Positions 1-12,859 of a DNA stretch of 64,000 bases are shown here, one piece after another; position 1 is the first letter of the stretch, and each line of letters opens with the position of its first letter. The notes under the pieces are model-generated. The model was not told where the DNA came from. It did not search any database and saw only the letters and a program-made list of their open reading frames with translations. A program made the translations under genes and the position numbers. This DNA comes from Hetaerina americana. Its lineage: Eukaryota; Arthropoda; Insecta; Odonata; Calopterygidae. The DNA lies in assembly GCA_022747635.1 (NCBI GenBank), contig JAKTNV010000001.1:42794446-42858445 (forward strand). Direction: 5' to 3'.

Positions 1-830
1 TCCAGGCGAGGTGACTTCTTGGGAAATGATTAACAAAATCCATGATATGGTTTTAAGTGATCAACAAAAAAGTTTGCAAAATATTTGAGGCCACAAGGTT
101 ATCAGGAGAAACAGTGTTCTAATCTCGAACAGATCGTGCCGCATTTGCTCTCAGAGGAGAAAAAACGCAAGCGTTTGGTCGATTTGAGGTTGGTTTGGCG
201 CTTTTACGTCGTAAGTCTGAGAGATTTCTACGTCAGTATTTTCTGCGTTAGTAACTTAGACGAAACATGGATACACTGCAACACTCCAGAGACAAAGGAA
301 AAGTCAAAATAGCATGTTCCTAATGGTGCTTCAGCACCAAAAAAGCCAGAGACGGTGAAATGGGCCGACAAGATGATGGCCACGGCTTTTGGAGATGCAC
401 TTGGAATTATCTATGTACATCAATTTCTTGCTATAAGAATGAAAGATAATTGGATAGTATTATACGTAGTTACTGCAGCGTTTGGGAGAATAAATCAAGA
501 AAAACTTTCTCATTTGGCAGAATTAAATTCAGTATCATCAAGACGATGCACGGGTCCACACATGCGCTGTTTCCATGGCGTAAGTTCAGGGATTAAAGTT
601 CAAATTATTAAAACACCTTCTATTTTACCAGATTTGGCTCCCATTGGCTTTTTTTATTTCCAAAATTGAAATAACGGCTTCGCAGAAAATGATTCACGTC
701 GCACGAGGAGACCATCGCAAACATGTATGCCTATATTGAGGACCTTCCGAAATCCTACTCTTTGGATGACTTAAAAAAGTTGGAGAAATTATGGGAAAAG
801 TATATCCGGCTTATTTGATGGTAAACCAAA
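1..830 (+). pseudogene. Decayed mariner transposase, 5' end outside window
   Basis: This is a relic of a Tc1/mariner DNA-transposon transposase, the enzyme that cuts the element out and reinserts it at TA. The first frame reads EVTSWEMINKIHDMVLSDQQ-like residues of the N-terminal DNA-binding half (bases 7-66). It is followed by LLSEEKKRKRLVD (about 147-183), LDETWIHCNTPETKEKSK (about 256-309, holding the first catalytic Asp) and APKKPETVKWADKMMAT (about 334-381). The end is PDLAPIGFFYF (about 628-660) and LPKSYSLDDLKKLEKLW (about 740-795). In active relatives the last catalytic motif is PDLAPSD; here the Asp is Gly. There are several stops and frameshifts and the second catalytic segment is not readable, so it is dead. 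It belongs to a different lineage from the mariners at 35, 49 and 59 kb. The identification rests on motif order recalled from the family. The 3' boundary, about 830-880, is uncertain. Confidence 0.85.
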
Positions 831-1199
831 ATAAATGGTTCTCTTATTTTTTCCTTAGGATTTGTTGAACCACTCACGTTTGTTAATATGCACTTATACA
901 CATTTACGCACACACAAACTCGCTCGCATTGAAATCATGCAATACTGAGCGTATTCAAATAAAGATTTATGTCTTTTTGAATAAAAAAGTTGGAATCGTT
1001 ACGTTTGATTATGCTGTAGGTACACTTATGCATCGTACGAGGAGAGGTTATTCATCACTTGAACCAGATTTGTCAGTGATGGTGCACAATTCTCTAATAT
1101 TCAGGCATTCCATAACCGTATGCGTGTCAATGCATTGAAGAGTCCCTGCATAGATACTAAAGCATTTGGGGGAAAAGGGGAAGAAAGAACTTTTATGGA

Positions 1200-2330
1200 A
1201 CCATTATACAAGTTTGATTTCACACGCGGTAAAGGCATTAGAATCGTCAACAAGAGAATGCAGAAGAAAAAAATTGTGTGCTCAGGAGAAGACCAACTTG
1301 GATTTAGAAAAGGGCTGGAAAACCTTGGTGCTTAAGTAATAAATAAAGTGATTAATAGATACATAAAATCTTTCTGAATTTTGAAAAGGAGTCCGACAGA
1401 GTAACTAGGCACAATAATTTAGCATTTTGCAAAATGTGTTGGCACACTGGAGAAATAGACGACTTCCCTGAAACTCTTACATACCTTAGACTGCACAGGT
1501 GCAGATGGCGAATAGAGATTCGGAATGAGTTAGAAAGGAGAATGGTACAGATGTGTTAATTTTATTACCTATTCTTGCCGATTTATATGTGAAAATGAGA
1601 CGGGCTGGCATCTAGAGTGAAAGGTGGGCAATTCTTCAAATCATTTAGATTTTCGGATGATCAGACGTTGGTTATCCAGTTAGCCAAGGGATTACAATTA
1701 ATACTTGGCGCCTTACATTATCAGGATGATTGACATGGGATGCAAATTAATCGTGAGAAAACTAAAGTAATGAGATTCTCTAGAAAAAGTATACTGAGGT
1801 GAAGACTTAAGTTGACATCAATTAGAAACTGGAAGATTTCACCCCTTCAGATTCTTTATGAGGAGGGTGGGCAGAGTGATAGGAAGTACTTTGTTAGTCA
1901 ATAAAGCGATTAAAAAGGAGCGGAAGTTAACGTCAGACGACTTAAGTAAAAATATAAAGAAATTACAAGTGAAAACTTTGATATAGAGCATAGTTTTTGT
2001 ATTTCTCGAAAACTTGTTCTTTTTTTTCTGTCGTTCAGAAGGAAGATAAATGTGCATTAGAAACTTTTGATATGTGAGTGTAGCGAATGATGGGAAAGAT
2101 AAATGGAACGAAGGTAAACAAGCGATGAAGTTCTAGGTGAAGTGGGGGAAGAGATGCGGCTGTTGGGAGCAATTCGAAGAAGGTAGGACCAGTGGCCACA
2201 GTTGAAGGAACACTCCAGATGAAATGCTCTGTAATTTTTCTGTCCATTTATTATGCATGTTCTTTCCTATTTCTTTCCGAATTTTCACTCCCCAACATGG
2301 CTGTCGTATCTAACAAGTCGCCCATTTGTA
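1200..2330 (+). mobile_element. LINE family A relic (reverse transcriptase fragments)
   Basis: Decayed non-LTR retrotransposon sequence. RIVNKRMQKK (about 1240-1270) and GEDQLGFRKG (about 1285-1315) match the fingers/palm start of the better copy at 61.2 kb (RIINKRIG...GDDQFGFRKG). Further on, bases 1630-1700 still resemble the region around the FADDQALVCQ catalytic motif (gatgatcagacgttggttatc), bases 1730-1790 the NITKTNVMQF stretch, and bases 1960-2240 the C-terminal KTLIWSV and NEEVLGEVGEE region. Stops and frameshifts occur throughout, so no product is expected. The 5' part (endonuclease) and a clear 3' tail are not seen. Boundaries are approximate. Confidence 0.7.
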
Positions 2331-4085
2331 ATTACAAAAATTTTAATTAACATTTTCAGCTAAAAATATTGTGAGAACTTGAATTATATTTTCGAAAATA
2401 ACGAAACGGGGCCGAATGTAGCTTAGATAAAAGGCACTTAATCTGTAACAATTGGACAACTCTTCCTTTGATTGAAAGTAAAACAGATTCAAAACAAATA
2501 TATAGGTAGCATTTCGGTTTTTAAAATTTTCTGACTGATACGATATATCGCACCATACGCTGAGATAAAATATTGTACATTGAATGATAGCTGAATTTAA
2601 ATTATTAATATTAACTATGATGAAGAGGTAAATATAAATACCTAGAAACGTTTTTTCCCTATTATTGACTTATACCAATTTACTCAAAAGTGATCAAATT
2701 CCATTATTGGGCTAACACCAATGAACGCGTCAAGTTTCCTTGATTCTTTATAAATTAATATACGTTACAGCATTTTTCATGTGGAATACTATTTGATTAA
2801 TTTCGTTGACTGTAACTAATCACTGAAGAATATGTTGTGACACACGAAATTAAGCTGTAGGAGTATTCCAAGAAGTGTGAATTGCATCGACAAGGGATTT
2901 ATACATTTCAGTCAATTTTTCATTATTAATTCCGACTGAATTGCCGTTCGAAGTAGAATGTCACCATAGATTTTTTCTCTTTTCTACGTTTCTCCTGAAG
3001 ATAAGAACGACGATGACATACGAAATTTTCAGATAAGATAAGGCAATGGTCCATGTTCTTGTAGATTATGCATTCAGTTCAATATTTTTATTTTGATAAT
3101 GTTTTCTGTGTTACCTAAGTATATTATTAATATTGATAGTTAATATACAAAGCATTTGTATATTTTACCGTGAAAAATGTGTTTGATAAATTTCAATTGT
3201 TTTCAGTACATGTAAAAGTTTTTGGAATTCATAAATCTGCAACAATTTTATGAATAATTACCCATGATATGTTAAAAACATTCTAATTCACTATATCCAC
3301 GGGTCATTAAGAAGTTTATCATTCATACCTGGGGCCCAATAAGAATGTTTTTAAGCCATTTAGCAGACACTTGTACTGGTAAAACGTCTTCTCCAGTAAT
3401 ATATCACAAATTAATTTTATGCGATTTTCTAAGAATTAGCTATTTTCTTTGGATGTTAACACTTCAAGTCTAAACTAGAAGAGTAATCTAAAACTGAATT
3501 ATTTTAATGCAAGTATATAAAATAGTTCAAAACTTGACAAATTATTTAATATTTATTTTAATAACACCTTTAAACCTATTACTGATAATATGGAAAAATG
3601 TACCCGAAGATTTTCAATTGTAGTAAAGTGAATGGCATTATATCCATATGCTACTATCAGCCACCTTTCATTTTGGATATTACCAAATGGAGAAAATGAA
3701 TACGTCAAATAAAAAATTTTAAGCTGCTGCTCCGGCTATTTTCCTTGCTGTGTGCTACACACCGCCCAAGGAACAAGTCACTCAATATGGGAATGCCTCA
3801 TACGGGAATCAATCCTTCGAACACTTCATTCGAAGGGCTCCTTTTTTGCTAATCTATCAGGTGGACTATCTGGCATAAATAAGAGAGATACGAAATAACG
3901 GGTTAGATGAAAACAGTTGGCAGGAGTCTCCACTGGATTAATGCATCAAACTAACCCTTAGATCACATTATTTAAAAAGTAGGTATTACTTAAACTACGC
4001 ACTGACTATGGCGAGTATATTTTTCTCCGAATCAAAACTACGCAGAGCTACGTACTTTATTCCTTTCCACTCAACGCCATCTTTG
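2330..4085. other. AT-rich DNA, no gene seen
   Basis: No recognisable gene, RNA or repeat family. The only local structure I see is an 8-bp perfect hairpin, CCTTCGAA at 3814-3821 and its complement at 3829-3836 with a 7-base loop. Confidence 0.5.
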
Positions 4086-4089
4086 TCAA

Positions 4090-4490
4090 TTCGATCGATG
4101 CACGAATAAAAGTGCGTGGAGTAGATGTCCTCTCTCTATCTCTCTCTAGACCCTCTCGTTGTTTACCTCCTAATGTTCCACCACGTTTCCCCGCGTAACT
4201 CTGCCCATAAACTCATCATCATGAAATGACGAGGACTCTCCTAAAGTTACATCACCCCCTCCCCCATGGTGATTGATGGCCCAGGGGCTGGGGGTGACGA
4301 ATCGGTCGGTAGGCCTCTGGTGGTTGCCATGGTGACGTACGGTTTGGCAAGCTATCCAAATTCCGAACAAGCTCAACGGAGAACGGGTCGCATACAGAGC
4401 CACCGCGATGATTTGGCAAAGTGGTACCCAGACATCTACATCTGCCTCCAGAATATTGGAAAACCGCAACCATGAATTTTTCCAAGCCAT
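4090..4490. other. G+C-rich block 1
   Basis: A sharp rise in G+C over its AT-rich surroundings, starting with a CT-rich tract at 4127-4160. Short ORFs run through it on both strands in conflicting frames, and none resembles a known family. It could be an exon, a regulatory region or an old element; the sequence alone does not decide. Confidence 0.35.
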
Positions 4491-4499
4491 TGACTTATT

Positions 4500-7000
4500 C
4501 TTAGGAATTAAACTCTTTTGATTTCACATTCCTGCAGCAAGACGGATATGTTATCCAATTTTGCGTTAGTTCATATTTCAAGATAAACCATCAGCAAATA
4601 AAAATATATTCACCAATGACTTGAAACTTTTTATAGGAATTAATGCCTGCATTATAGAGTTCAATAAAGTACATAAAAATCGGAGCTATGTCATCAAGTC
4701 CAAACTATATACTAAAACCTCATTAATTTTATGAAGACCTTTTGAGGTGTACATTTAGATTCTTAAAAAATATAGTTATAGACATAATGGTAATCAGCGA
4801 GGAAGATACTGTTTTAGAAAGTGGATGAGGTCACCATGGCAGAAAGATCTCGAAAAGTTTAATGCAACCATTGCCCTAACAGCATATCACAGAAATAAAG
4901 TTATCACTACTGATTTCATTGATACAAATAGTTTATGATATCGTAAACCTCTATTCTTCATGATCCAAGGTTTCTAATTTCGTTCGAGTTAATGCAGAAA
5001 TTATCGAATGAAATTATTTTGTATCCGAACAAATATTGCGGTAGGATTGAAATTAAGATATTTATTTATGATAATTGATGCAATAATGGCAATATATCAG
5101 TAAAACTTCGTTCTTACATTGAATACGCAAATTAAGGTACGATGAAATGCAAATACACACCTTAATTAAACGATGCAATCTATCGATAGTCAAATGCTTA
5201 GGGTTGCAATCAATATAGTACCAAGGGAAGGATACAGGCGAAACTAATTCTCTCACATGGCAAACAAAATAGGGACGGAAACGTCTAGGTATGGATTCAT
5301 TATCCACTCTCGTCTTAATAAAATGACAAATGAATATATAAATGCGAAGGAATGAGATTTTTCCTATTTGAAAATATGGTTAAACTTAATTTACCTTCCC
5401 CAATACTATACCAAGTAAATGAATACCCTTGGGAGGCACAGTTTTTTTCAATGTAAGTAAAGAAAAATGCATGTCCATTAGCTTATCAAACCTTAAGTTG
5501 TTTCATCAACTTTTCATGCTGCATATGCATTTTGGCACGTATATCTGTTCGCACTTGCTACGGTTTCTCACATCTAGGTCACCCGTCCATTGCACACGAG
5601 TTATTTTTCTAGCTCGAACGTTAAATTCTTCAAATTTTCTATATATTTTTTTTAATTGTTGCCAGTCATTGTCGGCTAAGTTTGAGATTGTAATACTTTT
5701 TTTCCGACACCCACAAGGGCATCAAACGAAAACATAAAGTTCAATGGAATTAGGATGGATAATAGACGGTTAGGAAGGTTGATAATTGTGAATAAACAGA
5801 TAATGGATGTTTTTCTGGTAAAGTATGAGGCCCACGGTAAGTTTACTCGTGCAGAAACAACGTATATTTAGTAAGAGAGAGTTATGTTAGCATGGAAGAG
5901 TTATACCATGCTTTATATGTTTTTTTAATTCATACATTAATAGAACTGCATACATTCTGTCCATCTATATTTTAAATAACAATTTAAAAGGAAGTTTTCA
6001 TTACTATGTTTTAGCGAAACTGCTTTGATAAATAGTTGTGATCGCATGCTATTGCAATTCGAGAAGTAAATTTTTCATTAGTTATTGGTCGAAATTTATA
6101 CCATTACTTGCACCAGCAGGTGCTTATCTCGAGACTGTTCTAAGACGTTGAAGGGGAAGCGTAAATTATGGTTGGAATTACGCTATTATCCAAAACGATG
6201 GGAAAGTACCCCACCACTATTCACATGTACTACATATTCACACATACTACCACCACCACTATTCAGATGTATATTAAACTAATAAAAATTACAATAAAAT
6301 GCAGCTATGGATAGATTTAATTATTTCATTTCCCCGGACTCAATTATTTAGCGTGATAAAACCTCGATCAAGTAACTTAAAATCTAGGTTTAGAGCCATA
6401 GTTATCACCTGCATTAGACTAAAAACATTCATTCCTAATCGTCCACATTTGAATAATTCAATCCTGGTAATTAAAACATCCGTTAACATTGTTCCATGAG
6501 ACAGAAGGTTCAATTCTGGTAAAAATAAACTCATCTGTTATTTTCACTCTCTCTCGTATCATCCTAAATTACCTATTTTCGTTAGGCTTTGCGCCAATTT
6601 CAACTCTTAAAACTGATAAAATTGACAAGGAAAGAAATATTATGATATATCAAGGCTTAACAGCAATGTTAACAGGAATACTGATATACGTATTTTCAGG
6701 GAGTAGTTTGCTTTCAACAAGAAATATTGATCAAATCCTTTCTGATCGGTTTAAAATTCACTACAAATTTAAAAGGAATCCAAGAAATACGTAGGGCAAT
6801 CAGACTACCGACGCAAATGGCTCAGGCATTGACGAGAAAAAAAGGTCGTCCTCGGTCAAATTGGGTATTTCCTTGACGCCCGGATAAAAAGAATCGAGGT
6901 GTCCCAAAGAATAGTGGGACGCACAAAAAAATATATATCTAAAAGTTAATGAAAGCTAAAGGAATCCCTCTGGCTGGACGCCTTATGGTGGAAAATATTT
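4500..7000. other. AT-rich DNA, no gene seen
   Basis: Read on both strands. All ORFs are short, lack family motifs and have AT-biased composition typical of non-coding DNA. There is a small (CCACCA)-type repeat near 6249-6262. Nothing else was identified. Confidence 0.5.
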
Positions 7001-7079
7001 ATGAGCTCATTAAACATCACGGTGGTAAATGGACAGACTCGAAAATGGTTTCCGAGGGAAAGATAAGGGTGGTGAATCA

Positions 7080-8335
7080 GAGGTGTGAAGAGTGCAGGTA
7101 CTTAGGGGTGTTGGGTGTTGACGGATGGGAGGGATGGGATGGGGAGGGAGATGGCGAGGAGAGGGTAAAGGACAGGAAGAAGAGGTGGGATGGGTGATAA
7201 CGTGGCAGGAGGAGAGGAAACACGGGATAGGAAGTAAGAAAGCGAGGGAGGAAGTGGAGGGCGAGCCCGGGTTATTGATACCGACGTTAGCACAGGTGGT
7301 TGGCGTGTAATGGTGGTGGGAGTTTCCACTCCACCCCCAACCGCGAAAGAGGGGGTGTGAGTGCTTTCTGTTTTTTTCTTCTTGACAAAGAGGGTGCGCA
7401 GAGAGCGGGGAGAGAGAGAGAGGGAGAGAAAGAGGTGTTGGTAGATTTGGGAGGGAGAGACAGAGGGGGGGAGGGGAAGGGAGGAGAAAAAAGAGGTGGT
7501 TCACGAAGGGGATTGGAGAGAGGGAGGGAACGTTGTTAAAAGGAGTTTTAAATGCCCGTGCATGCGGAGTTGCGTGTCCCGGAGCCGTAAAAACCACATA
7601 GGAAAATTTTGGTTCCCGCTTCGTCCGCCGAATCCAACCCTCCTCCTCGATCTCCTCCAATTTCTTCCCCTCCACCCTTCCGCGTCCACACTGCTTTGGC
7701 AAAGGGAGGTTAGGCCTCCCTCCCTGACCCATTCTCTCTGAGAGGAAGTCCGCCCATCATCTCAACTCACCGACACATTCGCTTCTCAGGGGGAAGCTAC
7801 GAAACGGCACAGGAGGATATCAACGCCGCCGCCACCACTACCCTTCTCGCACGAGGATCCTCGTCATTCTAATCCCCTCTTTTTACTCCTCCACGGGAGG
7901 AGGGGGTATATTGGTTCAGGGAACGAGAAAAGAGAGGTGTACCGGATTCGGCACACCTTTTCTTCAGTGCCCCCTCTCTCATTACATATGAGCGAATCGA
8001 GCAGTATGCAGGCCTGAATCCCGCCATCTCGTACCTCTCCCTTTTCCCTCCTGCTCAATCAACCCTTGCCTTAATCACCCACTCCGTCCCTTCGTTCTTC
8101 TCTATACTTATCACCATCCACCCACAAATGTGTGGGGTGACACGAAGAACGAGAGTAGCTTACCATCTGATGTGGGCGGCCACCGCCACTTTGGGCGAGT
8201 GTGTGTCGTGCCTGGCATCATATGAGGCAAGGCTTCTGCCACCTTTATCTCACGAAATCCTTGTAAAGCAAAGCGAAAGCGTCAATATAGAAGGTGCACA
8301 GGTGGATGGAACCAGTTGTAATAGGGTTTTTCAAA
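7080..8335. other. G+C-rich block 2, purine tract then pyrimidine tract
   Basis: The largest G+C-rich block. On the + strand, 7080-7540 is strongly purine-rich (long runs of GGGA and GAGA, for example 7404-7480). The bias flips near 7560-7610, and 7620-8100 is pyrimidine-rich. ORFs of up to 240 codons occur on both strands, but they are low-complexity, overlap antisense and have no known domain, so I do not call them genes. A promoter or CpG-island-like region, or an untranslated first exon, would be compatible with this pattern. Confidence 0.4.
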
Positions 8336-8339
8336 GTTA

Positions 8340-9035
8340 GAGGAGTATTGAGAACATAGAAATCGGAAAATATAACGCGTAAGACCGGGAGAAGAAATAT
8401 AGATATTTTATGATTGTGCGAGGTCATATGGAAATATAGCGGTGATTATAGGAGTGATAGTTATAGAGTTATATATTTCATATCCTTCCATCAGTATATT
8501 GATAGAAAGATATTGACCAAAAGGTAGAATTGTAGTAAATAGAGCGGGCGATGATAGAATATAATGAGTAGAGGTGAAAGCTAATCCAACAAACTTGGTA
8601 ATTGTCTCAGTCCACATGCCGTAAAGCAAGCATTGGGAGAAAATGGTCGATATTATATACAAGTAATTAGTGGAAACATTTGTAGGTGAAACTGAAAGGA
8701 ATATTTTATGGTGAAGGGACGAGACAGTAGGCGAGAAAAGAGATGGTGGTTACTTAGGGAACTAAGGTTTAGGAACGATGAATGGCTACGAAGAGAAAGC
8801 AATAGAGTTTTGCAGGATACGGGGCTTAAACAAAACTAAATACCCGAGAATTCCCGAGGAAAATGTCCGGTGATTCACAAAGATATCAGTTAGCTTGTAC
8901 ATACATATTATTGTTTAGAACTGATTTAGGAACAGCTTAATTAATTCACAGTTTCTCGGCATTGTATATGGATTAAAATCATAATTTAGTGGTTTAGACC
9001 AACGTAAGAGTTAAAAGAATAATATGATTTTGCAA
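8340..9035. other. Unassigned DNA upstream of LINE tail
   Basis: No gene recognised. The + strand is rich in GGAGAA and GATAT words, a composition like decayed LINE coding sequence in this window, but no reverse-transcriptase motif could be read. Confidence 0.35.
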
Positions 9036-9456
9036 AAAAACATTTATTATTGTTATTATTATTAAGTTATCTACGGGTTAAGGTGAGTTTTGGATGGACA
9101 CAATTACCAAATAAATATTTAGCTTCTCCTGACGAAACATAACCTAACATCCTACTCTATAAGTCTCTCCTCATCTCTTTGCACTTCCTTCCTCCCTTCA
9201 CCCCGTCCAACATCTCTATCCTATTCCTGCCCTTTCTTCATTTGCCTAAGATTGCCTCTATTACAATCTTCATCATCCCACTGCCGATAAATATGCTTTT
9301 CATCCATTTTTCCTGCCTCCTTGTGATTTCCACCCACCCAACCATACCTAATACTTCATCATTTTCTTTCCTTTTGGTTCATTTCACCTTCTCCATTCTT
9401 CTCATCACCCACATTTCGAAAGCCTCCAATCTGCGCCATTCATCCTGCTTTAGTGA

Positions 9457-10180
9457 TCATGTTTCCGTGCCGTACATAACTACGCTCCATATAAAAGTTT
9501 TAGCGAACCTTTTCTTAATATCCTTACTCAACTTCCCTATCATCCAATCCCCCCTCCTCGTAAAAGCCTCTTTGCCTAGTGCAATTCTTCTCCTTACGTC
9601 CCTACTGCTTTGACCGTGTTGGTTGGAAACACTTCCGAGATACGTCAACTTTTCCCCCTGCTCTAGTCTTTGTCCTCGTATTTTAATTCACAGCTCGGCC
9701 TTTTTCTTTATGGGAAATCGCATAACCTTTGTTCAATTGATATTGATTCTCGTCACATATCTTTGAGTTTCCAAATTACTCAAGAATGGTTGCAACCCCT
9801 TGACTGACTGACAAACTAAAGCTTGGTCATCAGCAAACCTAACTGATTTTACGAATTCCCCGCCCACTTTCATTCCTACCTCGAGTTCTTCCCATGCCTC
9901 TTTGATTATTTCCTCTGCATACAGGTTGAACAGCAACGGAGATAATGGGTAACCCTGCCTTACACCTCTTCCTAACACTGCCCAACCGGACTCCCGGTTC
10001 CCCACTCGCACCTGAGCAGTCTGAGACATGTACAGGTTGCGGATTAGCCTCCTTTCCATCCAATCTATTCCTATTTTCTGCAATATACTCATTAGTTTTT
10101 CCCAATTCACTCTATCAAATGCTTTTTCGAAACCTACGAAACAGGCAAATACCTCCTGGTTGTGTTCTATATTCCTCCAA
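9457..10180 (-). pseudogene. Reverse transcriptase pseudogene of LINE A
   Basis: Best-preserved RT stretch of this copy. In reading order it shows NWEKLMSILQKIGIDWMERR (from 10107), GVRQGYPLSPLLFNLYAEE (near 9920-9975), FADDQALVCQ near 9810-9840 (the catalytic two-aspartate box, FADD instead of the common YADD), and YLGSVSNQHG with RRRIALGKEAF (about 9560-9640). It continues to LSKDIKKRFAKTFIWSVVMYGTE near 9457-9530. The segments lie in different frames and are separated by stops, so it is not translatable. The same motifs recur in order at 61.2-62.5 kb. Confidence 0.85.
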
Positions 10181-10255
10181 ACACCTTTTCTAAATCTACG
10201 AAACAGGCAAATAATTCCTCATTGTATTCTATATTCCTCGAATAGTGACCTCATT
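10131..10255 (-). repeat. 62-bp tandem duplication inside LINE RT
   Basis: CTACGAAACAGGCAAAT occurs at 10134 and again at 10196, and the following TTCTATATTCCTC also repeats, giving two diverged 62-bp units. The other LINE A copies lack it, so it is a private duplication after insertion or during reverse transcription. 62 is not a multiple of three, so it breaks the frame. Confidence 0.7.
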
Positions 10256-11249
10256 ACTGCAATGCCATCACACGTGCGTCTCCGCATCCTAAACCCATAT
10301 TCATCGTCACCTGAGTTTACTTCACACTTTCAGGCTACATTTCGTGGGACTGTTCGATGTTCATATGAAAAGATTTTGTAATTTCTGCAGACTTAAAATC
10401 TGTGGAAAATTACAAACTCCTTTAGTATAGACATACCCTGAGTAATTATATGCCCTGCTCTCCATTCTTTTATTTACGATCCTGAGAACAGATTTTGCTG
10501 CGTGGGAAATCTAACTTACTGTCCTGTAGCCCTCACATGGGGTAGCCTTTATCTTTATCGAAATAGGAACTAACACTGATCTCACAAAGTCTTCTGGCCA
10601 GATTCCTTCCTCATAAATACTACGTATCAGCCCATATAGCCTCTTCCTCCCACAATTTTCCTAAACCTTTTAGTAGTTCCGCAGGAATGTTATCCACCCC
10701 CATGGCCTTATTTGATTTCACCTACCTTAATACCCTTTCTATTTCATCGTCGAGTATACCTGGACCTAAGCTGTCTTACTCTACGCTACTCACTTACTCT
10801 CTCTCTCTCTGTTGTCTTTATATTTCTAACCTTGCTGGCCTAAGTTCTTTACCATATAGTTATTCTACCCATTCCTTCCATCTCTCTTGTATCTTTTCTG
10901 TGTCAACTTGTTATATCACACGACTTATCTCTAAATATTAACACAGATATATCCTTTTTACTTCCCGATAGTGTTTTAACCTTCTTGTATAGCGCACCAA
11001 TTCCGCCCTTTCTCTGCAATTTTTCCATATCCTCGCACTGCGTCTTCCACCACGCTTATTTTGTCTTATTTGTTGCCCGTCTCAATTTATTATTTATCTC
11101 TTTTATTTCTTTTTCCCTAACTCTGGGTTTACATCCTTCTCTGTCTTTCAAATCATCCCATCCGTTATCCATGGCTTTCTTGTCCTTTTCCCATTAACGG
11201 TTACTGTAGTTTCTTTTGAGGCTTTCAATATCCCTTTTTTGATATATTT

Positions 11250-11866
11250 ACATTTTCCTCACTATTACTCAGCTTTGTTACCTCATTCATGATTTTCTCT
11301 ACAGCCTGCTGATACTCCTTCATTGTCAATCCATTTAAAGCTTCCACATTCTATTTCCTAGCCCGTTGCCCATGCCTTATCTTTTTGAAACGGGCGCTAC
11401 ACTTCATTGCAACTAAATTCAAGGTCAGAGTCCTCATTCGCTATTGGGAAGCTGTGCGAATGGATCACACTGTTCCTGAACCTGTGCCTAATCATAAACT
11501 CATCACCATCTCTTCCTTCGCCTATCGTCGCATTCCAATCCCCATCACTATTAAATGTTTTTCTGTAGACACATGATTGTATACCCTATCGACTTCTGCC
11601 TTCTAATGATTACTTGGTGGTATACACAATATATAATCCTGAACAATGACCAAGTTCGTCGGTTCTGCTTTTATTTCTACTATTAATACTCTATCCGTTG
11701 CTTGTTCTATATTTACTACACTTATTCCTGCCATTGTATTTAATTTCATGGTAATCTCTCATTGGCTCTCATCCACTCCGTTTTATATTCCTCTATATCT
11801 ATTACTCCAGTAATCCCCATGTCCTTCCATCTCACCTCGTATATACCTCAAAAGACGTAGTACCCG
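11250..11866 (-). pseudogene. LINE A endonuclease domain pseudogene
   Basis: Upstream part of the minus-strand LINE. Fragments read on the minus strand include EEYKTEWMRA near 11780, DRVLIVEIKAEPTN near 11640-11700 (the position of the EIKAEPTN/VYAPTN motif of exonuclease-endonuclease-phosphatase domains), EVDRVYNHV near 11570-11600 and LIVMGIGMRR near 11520-11550 (GDFN position, with the catalytic Asp lost). These match the order in LINE apurinic endonucleases, which nick target DNA. It contains stops and is dead. Confidence is moderate because only fragments are readable. Confidence 0.6.
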
Positions 11867-11985
11867 AAAAGTCGCACAGGTTTGAGGTAGATGATGGTAA
11901 CAGAGGCCTTTCTGAGAATCGTACTGAGACCCTGCGGGCAGTACTTCAACGCTCTATCCCCTGGACTACCCCATCATCCCCGTTA
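11867..11985 (-). repeat. tRNA-derived SINE head, joined to LINE A 5' end
   Basis: On the minus strand, GGTAGTCCAGGGGATAGAGC (complement near 11955-11975) looks like a polymerase III box A, and AGTACGATTCTC (complement of 11913-11924) like box B. After it comes GTGCGACTTTTCGGGTACTA (complement near 11864-11883), which matches the middle of the SINE at 17.7 kb (GTGTGATTTTTCGGACACCA). This is therefore the 5' half of the same SINE family. Its body stops where LINE A begins, in the same orientation. Confidence 0.6.
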
Positions 11986-11989
11986 GCAA

Positions 11990-12855
11990 ATTAAAAGATA
12001 TGAGAAAACGAAAACGCTTAAATCCAAAAATATATCAATGGCTATAACTCCTATGTATCTATTATGTAGGTCTATAGATACAATTAAACATTTAAGATAA
12101 AATCATTGCAAAGAAAAAGATTCAGAACGATAAGAGAAAAACAGATGGGAGTCACGTAACCTTTGAAGAAAACATGTAATACTGGAGAAAAAAGAAAGAG
12201 TTGCTACAGATCCTCTCACTATTGACATTTTTTGGAATTTTTTCTCCAAGACGTGGAGAAAACTGTGAAAATTGGTGGATGATGGATTAACTCTGCCCCC
12301 TCACTTGATTTACTATTATGGTAAAACCAATTTAATATTACAAATACTGGAGTAATATCCAACCTTGTCCCATTAGCGCATTAGAATGTTTGGCTGAACG
12401 CAAACAACTGTCCTTGTCGGTGGGAAAATCAAAATCCCCGTAGATTTCCTGAGATACTGTAACTAAAATTGCTATTGTTGATTTTAATATAAGTTAGAAG
12501 CAGTAAATTTGAAAAAGTATTTTTCACAGAATAAATATTTTTCTTCACCAAATGTTGTGACTTATCTCAGGAGAAAAATAATTACTTTCCAGAGTATTTT
12601 CTGAAGCCCTTACAACCATACAATACGCGGATTATCTGGGCAATACGCACGTAATTTTTCTCCTTTTACAACGTTTTAGTTCCTAAGTGAAATGAACGGA
12701 AATGACTTTCTTGAATGTACTGGTCAATGATGTTGATCACTCCCTTATAATGTTCTGCGTTTCACCACTTCATGTCCTCTCGTAAACCACACATCTACTT
12801 TCGTCCAGAAAGAAAACGAAAAATATTTCCGTCACTCTGACAAGAATCCAAAATC
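11990..12855. other. AT-rich DNA, no gene seen
   Basis: No recognisable coding, RNA or repeat signal found on either strand. Confidence 0.5.
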
Positions 12856-12859
12856 CTTG

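Larger units (their letters stand above)
9036..11866 (-). mobile_element. LINE family A, long decayed copy (endonuclease + RT)
   Basis: Non-LTR retrotransposon on the minus strand, 3' end at left. Its 3' tail is a (TAA)n-like run (9042-9064 as TTATTATTATTAA). Next to it, GTGTCCATCCAAAACTCACC (complement of 9081-9100) is shared with the tails at 36.7, 52.6 and 62.7 kb. From right to left it encodes an apurinic-type endonuclease region (about 11250-11860), then a reverse transcriptase (about 9457-10740) and the C-terminal KTFIWSVVMYGTET segment (about 9457-9515). Such elements copy their RNA directly into a nicked chromosome (target-primed reverse transcription). Numerous stops and frameshifts make it inactive. 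Clade assignment (RTE-, CR1- or I-like) is not certain from what I can see. Confidence 0.85.

Noticed and set aside
7010..7732. 240-codon minus-strand ORF rich in Pro and Ser
   Set aside because: It lies in a skewed purine/pyrimidine tract with competing ORFs on the other strand and has no domain; long ORFs are expected by chance in such composition.
11905..11985. Possible genuine tRNA gene (minus strand)
   Set aside because: It has box A/B-like segments but no complementary acceptor stem or terminator, and its downstream sequence matches the SINE body.
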